Assembly (NCBI GenBank): GCA_016213135.1
Contig: JACRBQ010000088.1
Span: 1-43,827 of the forward strand
DNA: 43,827 bases
Reading direction: 5' to 3'
Source of the DNA: Chloroflexota bacterium
Lineage (GTDB): Bacteria; Chloroflexota; Anaerolineae; Anaerolineales; VGOW01
In this document: in pieces, positions 7,501 through 15,710 of the stretch
How positions within the stretch are numbered: position 1 is the first letter of the stretch
Layout of the letters: each line of letters opens with the position of its first letter
Made by a program: the position numbers and the translations under genes
The notes under the pieces: generated by a model
Database searches by the model: none
The model's input: the letters and a program-made list of their open reading frames with translations, nothing else
What the model was told of the DNA's origin: nothing

Positions 7501-8703
7501 TCAGTGGATGTAACGCCGGAGGCCCACCTCGTGGGCAATGCCAACGTCGCGCCCGGCTTCGTCGCGCCACGCCCAGCGCGCCGACTCAACGGGATCGGAA
7601 GTGGAGGCCACATATCCAAACGCAGCCCCAAGCCCGTTAACGTGCCGTAGCATACCATAATACTGCGCGTACTGCTGCGCCACGACGTTCTTTGGTTGCG
7701 ATGGATTGCCGAACTCGGTGATGAGAAGCAGCTTGTCCGGGAAATACTGGCGCGCCACTTGCCACGTGTAGCCATCGTCGGGCGAGGTCATGCCTTTGTC
7801 GGTTTGCCAGTAGCCATGCACCCCCACCCAGTCGGCGCGGGCGGCGGCCAGCGCCGACTCGCTGAGGAATTGCCGCATGCCTTCGCGCACGCCGGCTATG
7901 GTGTCGCCGGGCGACAGGCCGGGGAAGCCGTATTTCTTGTAGGGCCACTTCTGCCGGTAGAGCCGCATCACATCTTGCAGCCAACTGCTGAACTCGACGC
8001 CGTTGGCCCAACTGCCGCCCAGCCCTTCCTGCGCGAGATTCGGCTCGTTGTGCACTTCGACATATTGAATGGACGGATCGGCCTCGAACAGTCGTTGCAG
8101 GTCGGACGAGGTGGCATCCACAAATTCGGAGGCGCTGACGCGCCGGGGCCGGCCGTTTTGCGAGAGGGCCATGATGGGCCGCACCATGATGAAGAGGCCC
8201 GGGTTCATGGCCCGCAAAGCGTCAATGCTGATCGTGGTGGCATGGCTCGTCAGTTTCACCGCCTCCACTCGCGCCGTCCGCGACACCTCAATATCGGGCG
8301 GCATCATTTCGCCGTCGGCCCGGCCGTGCAATCCAATGAGGCTAAAGCCCAGCGGCCAGACCTGCGCCCAGGCGTCCACCGTTTGAAACCCGAACCGCAG
8401 CCCGTAATAGACTCTGGCGTGTAATATCTCGGCCAGCACTTCCGGGGTGGGGGCGTTCATCTGCTCCACCCCAAAGCGGCGCGGGTTCTGCTTGAGCAGC
8501 GCCCACATGGCGTCCGGCCAATAGTCGGGTTGCACCAGCGTGAGCCGTTCAAATTGGGGGCGGCCCACATCGGCGTAATCGTGCGAGATCGTCACGCCCG
8601 GAAAGGTCGCCGCATACTCCAACACGGCCGACCCCCACAACACCACCTCGGCCTGGGTGCGTCCGGGCACGAGGATCAATTGATCAATCGCCGGTTCGGT
8701 CAA
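7501..8703 (-). CDS. Clan-A glycosidase-like protein, paralogue of the downstream M23 fusion
   Basis: This 400-residue protein has an N-terminal domain (about 1-95) similar to that of the next gene product (shared LxLVP start, TPEVL/TPDDL and ARV/TRI motifs). A barrel-like region follows, with GLHGRADG (about 124-131), EVHNEPN (E220) and LLLITEFGNP (E330), the acid/base and nucleophile positions of clan GH-A. It lacks the M23 module inserted in its paralogue. No signal peptide is visible. The annotated start is TTG 8703, at the border of repeat F; a GTG about 36 nt further in is an alternative, and no good ribosome-binding site decides. Substrate unknown. Confidence 0.65.
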   Translation of the reverse strand: MTEPAIDQLILVPGRTQAEVVLWGSAVLEYAATFPGVTISHDYADVGRPQFERLTLVQPDYWPDAMWALLKQNPRRFGVEQMNAPTPEVLAEILHARVYYGLRFGFQTVDAWAQVWPLGFSLIGLHGRADGEMMPPDIEVSRTARVEAVKLTSHATTISIDALRAMNPGLFIMVRPIMALSQNGRPRRVSASEFVDATSSDLQRLFEADPSIQYVEVHNEPNLAQEGLGGSWANGVEFSSWLQDVMRLYRQKWPYKKYGFPGLSPGDTIAGVREGMRQFLSESALAAARADWVGVHGYWQTDKGMTSPDDGYTWQVARQYFPDKLLLITEFGNPSQPKNVVAQQYAQYYGMLRHVNGLGAAFGYVASTSDPVESARWAWRDEAGRDVGIAHEVGLRRYIH

Positions 8704-8778
8704 GGAAAACGATGAACGATGAACGGTGAACGATGAATGATGACCAGCCCTTCCGATTCATTATTCCGCATTCATCAC
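8704..8778. repeat. Word-type repeat F (GATGAAC word)
   Basis: Iterated GATGAAC, GGTGAAC and GATGAAT words lie on the left (8709-8743), with complementary ATTCATTATT and CATTCATCAC words on the right (8757-8778). It fills the whole space between radC and the glycosidase-like gene on the minus strand and touches the start of the latter. Confidence 0.8.
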
Positions 8779-9495
8779 TCAGCTGAACCCCAGGCCGCGC
8801 TCTTTGAGCGACACAAAGCGCTGCTGGCCGATGACGATGTGGTCGTGCAACGGAATATCCAACAGCCGCCCGGCCTCCACCATCAGCCGGGTCACGGCCA
8901 CGTCGTCCGGGCTGGGCGAGGGATCGCCGCTGGGGTGGTTGTGCACCACGATGATCGAAGCCGCGTTCTGCCTTACCGCCTCGCGGTACACTTCGCCCAC
9001 GCGGATCATGGAAGTATTGAGCGAGCCTTTGTAAACCGGCACCGTGCCCATCCAACGGTTGCGCGTGTCGAGCAGCAGCACCCGCACTTCTTCCTGCACC
9101 AGCGAGCGCATCTCGTACATGAGCAGGCGGGCGGCGTCGGCGGGCGAGGAGATGACGGGCCGTTCCTCGGGCAAGGCTGCCGCCAACCGCCGGCCCAGCT
9201 CCACCGCCGCCTTCAATTGCGCCGCCTTCGCCGGGCCGATTCCTCTGACGTGGCACAGGTCGGCGTACGACATCCGCAACAGCCCCACCAGTCCGCCGTT
9301 GCTATTCAGCAAGCGTTCGGCCAGCCGCACCGCGTTTTCACCTTTCAGCCCGGTGCGCAGCAAAATAGCCAGCAGTTCGGGAGGGTTCAGCGCCTCGGCG
9401 CCGGACTGGGCCAGCCGCTCGCGCGGGCGGTCTTCGGTGGGCATATCACCAATGCGCGGCGTGTAGGGCGGTGTCGGTTCAAGGTCGTCATTCAT
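8779..9495 (-). CDS. radC: RadC family JAB/MPN-domain protein
   Basis: This 238-residue protein has an N-terminal helix-hairpin-helix region ([21 protein letters not shown], about 95-115) and a C-terminal MPN/JAMM metalloprotease-like domain with [15 protein letters not shown] (metal-ligand HxH and D). The end, [13 protein letters not shown], is typical of full-length RadC. Start ATG 9495 (MNDDLEPT) is chosen because a TATCAT -10 box lies 7 nt upstream; the much longer in-frame frame to 10035 overlaps the divergent zinc-ribbon gene. RadC's cellular role is unsettled; family members occur with mobile DNA and genome-maintenance genes. Confidence 0.92.
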   Translation of the reverse strand: MNDDLEPTPPYTPRIGDMPTEDRPRERLAQSGAEALNPPELLAILLRTGLKGENAVRLAERLLNSNGGLVGLLRMSYADLCHVRGIGPAKAAQLKAAVELGRRLAAALPEERPVISSPADAARLLMYEMRSLVQEEVRVLLLDTRNRWMGTVPVYKGSLNTSMIRVGEVYREAVRQNAASIIVVHNHPSGDPSPSPDDVAVTRLMVEAGRLLDIPLHDHIVIGQQRFVSLKERGLGFS

Positions 9496-9502
9496 GCGCG
9501 GG

Positions 9503-9550
9503 ATGATACTGCGGAAGCCGACGGAGGGCAACTGCGTTTCACGGTATAAT
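9503..9550. promoter_or_regulatory. Divergent -10 boxes implying leaderless transcripts of radC and the zinc-ribbon gene
   Basis: On the minus strand TATCAT (9508-9503) is followed after 7 nt by the radC ATG. On the plus strand TATAAT (9545-9550) is followed after 8 nt by the ATG at 9559. Neither start has a Shine-Dalgarno sequence in the intervening bases. No convincing -35 box is visible on either strand. Confidence 0.6.
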
Positions 9551-9558
9551 CTCGCGGT

Positions 9559-10032
9559 ATGCCTTTCGACCTTTCCTCTCTCCTCAACTATATTCGCATC
9601 GCCGTGGCCTTGCTCGGAGCCTTCACCGCCGCGCTGTGGTTGTCGCTGGTCATCTGGACTTTCCGCGATATGCGCCGGCGCTCGCGCGATGTGTTTGCCC
9701 AATTGCTGGCCGCGCTGGTGGTCGCCGTGCTCAACATCCCCGGCTTCATTGTGTACCTCATTCTTCGTCCCCCGGAAACGCTGGCCCAGGCTTACGAGCG
9801 CTCGCTGGAGGAAGAAGCGTTGCTGCAGGATATTGAAGAGCGCGCCAATTGCCCCGGCTGCAACCGGGCCACCCGTCCCGAGTGGCGCGTATGCCCGCAC
9901 TGCCAGACCAAGCTGAAGAAAACCTGCACCCAGTGCGGCCAGTTGATCGAGTTGACGTGGAATGTGTGCGCCAATTGCGGCACGCCCGCGCCGGGGAAAG
10001 AGGGGAAGCGGGAATTTGATGCGGAGAAATAG
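9559..10032 (+). CDS. Membrane protein with C-terminal double zinc ribbon
   Basis: This 157-residue protein has two N-terminal membrane helices (about residues 10-33 and 48-70). Next comes a charged helix with an [11 protein letters not shown] stretch, then a double zinc ribbon: CPGC...CPHC and CTQC...CANC, eight cysteines in four CxxC knuckles (about 95-145). The C-terminus is charged and cytoplasmic by prediction. Such DZANK-type ribbons usually mediate protein or nucleic-acid contacts; no specific function can be assigned. The start has no ribosome-binding site but a TATAAT 8 nt upstream. The stop (TAG 10030-10032) touches the left arm of a bidirectional terminator. Confidence 0.75.
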   Translation: MPFDLSSLLNYIRIAVALLGAFTAALWLSLVIWTFRDMRRRSRDVFAQLLAALVVAVLNIPGFIVYLILRPPETLAQAYERSLEEEALLQDIEERANCPGCNRATRPEWRVCPHCQTKLKKTCTQCGQLIELTWNVCANCGTPAPGKEGKREFDAEK

Positions 10033-10072
10033 CAAAGAAGCCGCGTGTCGACTGACGCGCGGCTTCTTTGCT
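10031..10072. terminator. Bidirectional intrinsic terminator
   Basis: A perfect 15-bp stem is formed by AGCAAAGAAGCCGCG (10031-10045) and CGCGGCTTCTTTGCT (10058-10072) with a 12-nt loop. It lies exactly between two convergent genes and overlaps both stop codons. T/A-rich bases within the stem base can serve either direction. Confidence 0.85.
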
Positions 10073-10712
10073 ATTTGCCTTGGATCTCTTCAAGCGTTGG
10101 CAACAACTTGGGTAACGGCTCTTCCCAGAGCCAGCTTACCTTTAACCAGAACCCCGGCAACACCTGCGAGCGATAGGCGCCGTCGGCCCCGACCGGCACC
10201 GGCTGATATTTGCCATCCGCGCCCATTTGAAAAAAATCTGCGCGGCGGCGGCGCGGACGCGGGTCAATAATCCAATACTCTTTCACTCCTGCATCTTCAT
10301 ATTCCTCAAATTTGTCTGCCCGATCACGGCTGACGCTGTCATCAGAAACGACTTCAACAATCAGGTCGGGAGCGCCGTCGAAGTACTTTTGCCCCAACTG
10401 CCCAGGGTTGTCCCGCGACACGAAAAATAAATCCGGCTCGCGCCCAGTCTCCTTCATTTTGGTCTGGGCCGGACCCGACATGAGCCATCCCAGATCGTTG
10501 GCCTCGATAAACAGTCGCAGAAGGGTGTTCAGAAAATCGACGATTTGTTGGTGGATCGGATTTACAGGCATGTAAATGTAGACCTCTCCCTTCACCCATT
10601 CGGCGTGCGTATCTTCACCCGCCCACGCCAAGAATTCGTCGTAGGTCATTCTTGGCCGTGCGCCCGGTTGGGATTCGGTGATTACTGTTGCAGGTGGGGC
10701 TTGTGTTGCCAT
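10071..10712 (-). CDS. Uma2 family endonuclease-like protein (DUF820)
   Basis: This 213-residue protein has the PD-(D/E)XK fold signature of Uma2/DUF820: E..W..GEVY near residue 40, the catalytic EPDLFFV near residue 105, and [11 protein letters not shown] with [18 protein letters not shown] from about 125 to 160. This family is abundant in Cyanobacteria and Chloroflexota; members are presumed DNases of unknown biology. Start ATG 10712 has a near-perfect AAGGAGGT ribosome site; the in-frame extension to 10745 is rejected. It stands alone downstream of enolase, with its own TACAAT -10 box. Confidence 0.88.
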   Translation of the reverse strand: MATQAPPATVITESQPGARPRMTYDEFLAWAGEDTHAEWVKGEVYIYMPVNPIHQQIVDFLNTLLRLFIEANDLGWLMSGPAQTKMKETGREPDLFFVSRDNPGQLGQKYFDGAPDLIVEVVSDDSVSRDRADKFEEYEDAGVKEYWIIDPRPRRRRADFFQMGADGKYQPVPVGADGAYRSQVLPGFWLKVSWLWEEPLPKLLPTLEEIQGK

Positions 10713-10736
10713 CTCGACCTCCTTTCCATTACGGCG

Positions 10737-10742
10737 ATTGTA
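10737..10742 (-). promoter_or_regulatory. -10 box of the Uma2 gene
   Basis: TACAAT on the minus strand lies 24 nt before the ATG at 10712, leaving a short leader with a strong AAGGAGGT. The -35 region falls in the 3' end of the enolase gene and is weak. Confidence 0.5.
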
Positions 10743-10754
10743 CAACGAAAAGAA

Positions 10755-12076
<1,322 letters not shown>

Positions 12077-12122
12077 CCCGATGGGTCACCGCGTTTTGCG
12101 CCGCTTCGTCCTCCCCTCGTGA

Positions 12123-12128
12123 TACAAT
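12123..12128 (+). promoter_or_regulatory. -10 box of the desulfurase gene, leaderless arrangement
   Basis: TACAAT is followed by only 6 nt before ATG 12135, and no ribosome-binding site is present. Transcription starting 6-7 nt downstream would begin at the start codon itself. Confidence 0.5.
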
Positions 12129-12134
12129 CCGCGC

Positions 12135-13283
12135 ATGACCGATCCCATCTACCTCGATTACGCCGCCACCACGCCGGTGGACTCCTCGGCGCTGGAGGCC
12201 ATGCTGCCGCACTTCCGCGATAACTTCGGCAACCCCTCGTCCATTCACCGTTGGGGCCGCAACGCCGAAAAGGCCATCGAGCAGGCCCGGCGCGACATTG
12301 CCGCCGTGCTCAACTGCCGCCCGGCCGAGCTGGTGCTCACCTCCGGCGGCACCGAGTCCGACAACTACGCGCTGCGCGGCGCGGCGCTGGCGATGCGCGA
12401 GGCCGGGCGCGGCAATCACCTCATCACCACGGCCATCGAGCATCACGCCGTGCTGCACACCGCCCGCCAACTGGCTGAGCATTACGGCTTCGCGCTCACC
12501 GTGCTGCCGGTGGACGACTGTGGCCGCGTGCGCCTGGCCGATGTGGAGGCCGCCATCCGCCCGGACACGGTGCTGATCTCGGTGATGTACGCCAACAACG
12601 AGATGGGCGCCATCCAGCCCATCGCCAAGATTGCCGCCCTGGCGCGCGCGCACGGCGTCCTCACCCATACCGATGCCGTGCAGGCCGCCAGCCAACTCGC
12701 TCTCGATGTGCAGGAGCTTGGGGTGGACATGCTGGCAATTGGGGCACACAAGTTTTACGGCCCCAAGGGGGTGGGCGCACTCTACATCCGCCGCGACACG
12801 CCCATCGTGCCCAGCCAAACCGGCGGCGGGCACGAGCGAGGCCGCCGCGCCGGAACGTCCAATGTGCCTTACATTGTGGGCATGGCCGCCGCCCTCGGCC
12901 TCACCGCCCAGCGCCGCGAGGCCGACAACGCCCGCTATCGCCGCCTCACGGGTCGGCTCATCGAGGCTGTCACCCAGATTCCCGATGCGCGCCTCACGGG
13001 TCACCCCACCGGGCGCCTGCCCAATAGCGCTTCATTCGTCTTTCGGAACATTGACGGCAACGAACTGCTCATGCGACTCGACCTTGAAGGCATTGCCGCC
13101 TCCTCCGGCTCGGCCTGCAAAACCGGCGACCCGGAGCCGTCGGACGTGATTCTGGCGCTTGGCTTCGACCGCAGTTGGGCGCTCGGCTCGCTGCGGCTCA
13201 CGGTGGGGCGGGGGACGACGGAGGGGGAGATCGAGCGAACGATTGGAGTGGTGACGAGGGTGGTGGGAGAGATGAGGGGGTAG
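12135..13283 (+). CDS. iscS: Cysteine desulfurase (IscS/NifS family)
   Basis: This 382-residue PLP enzyme releases sulfur from cysteine as a protein-bound persulfide. Seen: LDYAATTP at the N-terminus, SGGTESDN, EHHAV near residue 102, the PLP Lys in GAHKFYGPKG (K206), and the catalytic persulfide Cys in SSGSACKTGD (C328) within a mobile loop of the IscS/NifS type. One base separates its stop from the mnmA start, so sulfur is probably delivered to MnmA for tRNA thiolation, the known IscS-MnmA route. No Fe-S scaffold gene is adjacent. Start ATG 12135 follows a TACAAT box by 6 nt. Confidence 0.94.
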   Translation: MTDPIYLDYAATTPVDSSALEAMLPHFRDNFGNPSSIHRWGRNAEKAIEQARRDIAAVLNCRPAELVLTSGGTESDNYALRGAALAMREAGRGNHLITTAIEHHAVLHTARQLAEHYGFALTVLPVDDCGRVRLADVEAAIRPDTVLISVMYANNEMGAIQPIAKIAALARAHGVLTHTDAVQAASQLALDVQELGVDMLAIGAHKFYGPKGVGALYIRRDTPIVPSQTGGGHERGRRAGTSNVPYIVGMAAALGLTAQRREADNARYRRLTGRLIEAVTQIPDARLTGHPTGRLPNSASFVFRNIDGNELLMRLDLEGIAASSGSACKTGDPEPSDVILALGFDRSWALGSLRLTVGRGTTEGEIERTIGVVTRVVGEMRG

Positions 13284-13284
13284 A

Positions 13285-14463
13285 TTGGGATTTCGCACTC
13301 GCGTTGTCGTCGCCATGTCCGGCGGCGTGGATAGTTCGGTGGCCGCGGCTTTGCTCAAAGAGCAAGGCCATGAGGTGATCGGCTTGATGATGCGCCTGTG
13401 GAGCGAGCCGGGCGCGCACACCGCTCAGGGCGATCCGGCGCACAACCGCTGCTGCTCGCCTGATGCCATTGCCAACGCCCGCTACGTCGCCGGGATGTTC
13501 GACATCCCCTTTTACGTGGTGGACGCGCAAGAGATGTTCCGGCGCACTGTTGTGGATTTTTTTGTGGACGGCTACGCCGGCGGCGTGACGCCCAACCCGT
13601 GCATGGAATGCAACCGCCACATCCGTTGGGAATTTTTGCTCAACAAAGCCCTCTCTCTCGGCGCGACCCATTTGGCAACGGGGCATTATGCGCGCGTGCG
13701 ATCCGCCCTGCCCGAAAATGGTAGAGACGTTCCGGCGGAACGTCTCCGGCAGGGAGACGCCCCGGCAGGAGACGCCCCGGCAGGAGACGCCCCACCGGGG
13801 CGTCTCTACGAGTTATTGAAATCCGTTGACGACAAAAAAGATCAATCCTACGTCCTCAGCGTGATGGGACAGGCGCAGTTGCGCCACGCCATGTTCCCGG
13901 TGGGCGAGTTCACCAAGCCGCAAATCCGCGAACTGGCGCGTAAGTTCAATTTGCCGGTGGCTGAGCGGCCCGACAGCCAGGACCTGTGCTTCCTTGCCGA
14001 CAACGACTATCGCCGCTTCCTCGCCGAGCATGCGCCGCAAGTGGTTCGCCCCGGCCCCATCGTCGATTCGTCGGGCAAGGTGCTGGGCCGGCATCAGGGG
14101 TTGGCGTTTTACACCATCGGGCAGCGCAAGGGCATCGGCCTCGCCGCCGCCGAGCCGCTCTATGTATTGACGACCGACCCGGAGCGCAACGCCCTCGTCG
14201 TCGGCCCGGTGACCGGGCTGGGGCAGACGACGATGCGGGTAGGGCGCATCAACTGGGTGGGGGGCGCGCCGCCAACCCGACCCTTTGAGTGCACGGTGAA
14301 AATTCGCTACAAGGCCGCCGAGCGGCCCTGCACGGTGACGCCGTTGGAGGGCAGCCGCGCCGGGGTGGCACTGAAAGAACCGGCCCGGGATGTGACCCCG
14401 GGGCAGGGGGCAGTGTTTTACGACGGCGACGTGTGCCTCGGCGGAGGGACCATTCTCAAATGA
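13285..14463 (+). CDS. mnmA: tRNA-uridine 2-sulfurtransferase MnmA with a repeat-encoded insertion
   Basis: This 392-residue enzyme makes 2-thiouridine at the wobble position of Lys, Glu and Gln tRNAs. Seen: the PP-loop SGGVDSS (12-18), the catalytic Cys region NPCMECNRHI (C109 by alignment with the family), ATGHYAR, DDKKDQSYVL, and the second Cys in DSQDLCFL (C235). The start is TTG 13285, placing the PP-loop at the normal distance from the N-terminus, with GAGGGGG upstream. Residues about 140-174, rich in GDAPA copies, are encoded by repeat G and are absent from typical MnmA, which runs directly from GHYARV to the KDQSY segment. The protein otherwise looks intact. Confidence 0.93.
   Translation: MGFRTRVVVAMSGGVDSSVAAALLKEQGHEVIGLMMRLWSEPGAHTAQGDPAHNRCCSPDAIANARYVAGMFDIPFYVVDAQEMFRRTVVDFFVDGYAGGVTPNPCMECNRHIRWEFLLNKALSLGATHLATGHYARVRSALPENGRDVPAERLRQGDAPAGDAPAGDAPPGRLYELLKSVDDKKDQSYVLSVMGQAQLRHAMFPVGEFTKPQIRELARKFNLPVAERPDSQDLCFLADNDYRRFLAEHAPQVVRPGPIVDSSGKVLGRHQGLAFYTIGQRKGIGLAAAEPLYVLTTDPERNALVVGPVTGLGQTTMRVGRINWVGGAPPTRPFECTVKIRYKAAERPCTVTPLEGSRAGVALKEPARDVTPGQGAVFYDGDVCLGGGTILK
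13721..13809. repeat. Inverted repeat G (GAGACG word) inserted in mnmA
   Basis: The ends GTAGAGACG (13721-13729) and CGTCTCTAC (13801-13809) are perfect inverted copies. Internally there is a hairpin (GAGACGTTCC / GGAACGTCTC) and three tandem copies of the GAGACGCCCC word with 15-nt spacing. The 15-nt unit keeps the reading frame and encodes GDAPA repeats. GTAGAGACG-type palindromes are known interspersed elements in Cyanobacteria and Chloroflexota. Confidence 0.9.
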
Positions 14464-14732
14464 CAACTGCATCGTATCTGCTAGCCTTCATCTTGCCCAC
14501 GCTGTACGGCGCGGGCTTTCACTTGTGGCTGGGCGGAAGCGCCCGCCGACTGCTGCTCTATTTGCTCGCCAGTTGGGTGGGGTTTGCCACCGGGCAAGTG
14601 GTGGGCGGCGTCATCGGATTTACGATATTGAGCGCCGGGCCGGTGCATCTCGTCTCGGCCACTCTGGGCAGCGGGCTGGCGCTGTTCACCGCCCGATGGC
14701 TGGCCCAGCGCGAAGCCGAATCGCGCGGTTAG
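14460..14732 (+). CDS. Small membrane protein of unknown function
   Basis: This 90-residue protein has three hydrophobic segments (about 5-25, 30-55 with GxxxG-type glycines, 62-82) and a charged C-terminal tail AQREAESRG. Its ATG overlaps the mnmA stop (ATGA), the usual sign of translational coupling. Nothing links it to tRNA thiolation; it may merely be the last gene of the desulfurase-mnmA operon. No family is recognised. Confidence 0.65.
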   Translation: MTTASYLLAFILPTLYGAGFHLWLGGSARRLLLYLLASWVGFATGQVVGGVIGFTILSAGPVHLVSATLGSGLALFTARWLAQREAESRG

Positions 14733-14752
14733 CCGGGTTCTCCGTTCTCCGG

Positions 14753-14758
14753 TATAAT
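14753..14758 (+). promoter_or_regulatory. -10 box before the DUF948-like gene
   Basis: TATAAT is separated by 10 nt from ATG 14769, with no ribosome-binding site between. It is another member of the leaderless-type arrangement. The -35 region is weak. Confidence 0.5.
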
Positions 14759-14768
14759 CTTGAGTGCC

Positions 14769-15200
14769 ATGCCAACCGTCCCGCCTCCTCCTCCTGCCCC
14801 TGATGAAGCCAGCATGACGCCCGAACAACGACGCTACGTCATCCTCGGCGTCATCGTTTTGCTGCTGGTCATCGCCGGGGTGGTGGCAGCGGTGTACTTC
14901 TTGGTGCAGAACCCCACGGCCGCTTCGGTCTGGCGCGACATCTTCATTATCTTTATGGCCGTCGAGTCGCTTTTCATCGGGCTGACGCTGGTCGTCCTGA
15001 TGGTGCAATTGGCGCGGCTCACCAATTTATTGCAGCACGAGATCAAACCCATTCTCGAAAGCACAAACGAGACCGTCAATACCGTGCGTGGCACGGCGAT
15101 ATTCGTGAGTGAGAATCTGGTAGACCCGGTGATGAAGCTGAATAGCTATGTCGCCGCGCTCTCCAAGTTCTTTGAACTCATGAACATTTTCAAAAAGTAA
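14769..15200 (+). CDS. DUF948-like single-span membrane protein
   Basis: This 143-residue protein has a Pro-rich N-terminus (PPPPPAP), two hydrophobic segments (about 24-50 and 58-82) and a helical tail with LTNLLQHEIKPILESTNETVNTVRGTA. That tail resembles DUF948 proteins, whose amphipathic helix follows a membrane anchor. DUF948 genes commonly lie next to YtxH genes, as here (12 nt gap), in stress-linked operons. The role is unknown. ATG 14769 is preferred to the in-frame GTG/ATG-like codon at 14760, which would abut the -10 box. Confidence 0.65.
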   Translation: MPTVPPPPPAPDEASMTPEQRRYVILGVIVLLLVIAGVVAAVYFLVQNPTAASVWRDIFIIFMAVESLFIGLTLVVLMVQLARLTNLLQHEIKPILESTNETVNTVRGTAIFVSENLVDPVMKLNSYVAALSKFFELMNIFKK

Positions 15201-15212
15201 AGGAGTTGCACC

Positions 15213-15629
15213 ATGGCAGACAAAGACGATAGCGACATTGGCGCTTTTCTCTCCGGGTTCATCATTGGTGGATTGGTGGGCGCGGCAGTGGCTCTCATCC
15301 TTGCGCCGCAATCGGGCACCGAAACGCGCGAACAGATCCGGCAAAAGGGTATTGAGCTGAAGGAGCAGGGCGAGGAAGCATTAACCGATGCCCGCACCAA
15401 GGCCGAGGCAGCCGCTGCCGATGCCCGCGCCCGCGCTGAAAAGATGGCCGCCGAGGCCAAATCCCGCGCCGAGGATCTGTCGAAGCAGGGGCGTGTGGTG
15501 CTCACCGAGCAACGCACCAAACTGCAAGACGCCATTCAGGCCGGGCGCAAAGCTGCCGGCGGGCAGGCGCACGATCACCCGCACGAACACGAGGAGTCGG
15601 AGGCTGCGCCGTCGGCGCCCAAGGCTTAG
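15213..15629 (+). CDS. YtxH-domain protein
   Basis: This 138-residue protein has the YtxH signature at its N-terminus: a glycine-rich membrane helix (GAFLSGFIIGGLVGAAVALILAP, about 9-31) followed by QSGTETREQI. A long Ala/Glu/Arg coiled-coil-like helix (about 40-110) and a His/Glu-rich tail (HDHPHEHEE) follow. A clear AAAGGAG precedes ATG 15213. The family is associated with general stress in Firmicutes, but its biochemical role is not known. The His cluster could bind metal, which is conjecture. A terminator follows directly. Confidence 0.8.
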   Translation: MADKDDSDIGAFLSGFIIGGLVGAAVALILAPQSGTETREQIRQKGIELKEQGEEALTDARTKAEAAAADARARAEKMAAEAKSRAEDLSKQGRVVLTEQRTKLQDAIQAGRKAAGGQAHDHPHEHEESEAAPSAPKA

Positions 15630-15653
15630 CGACCGTTCACAGGCCGCGCACTC

Positions 15654-15697
15654 ACACCCCGGTTTCGCTCAGGCGAGGCCGGGGTGTTTTGTTTTTC
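15654..15697 (+). terminator. Intrinsic terminator after ytxH-like gene
   Basis: ACACCCCGG (15654-15662) pairs with CCGGGGTGT (15679-15687), with an extra hairpin in the loop, followed by TTTGTTTTT. It ends the plus-strand operon just before the convergent minus-strand gene. Confidence 0.85.
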
Positions 15698-15710
15698 GCG
15701 AGCGGTTGAG

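Noticed and set aside
8779-10035. 418-codon frame for radC extending to 10035
   Set aside because: It overlaps the divergent zinc-ribbon gene entirely; RadC homology begins at ATG 9495, which has its own -10 box.
13754-13800. Tandem GAGACGCCCC units considered as a CRISPR-like array
   Set aside because: Units are 15 nt with no unique spacers, and lie within a coding gene; they belong to the word-repeat class.
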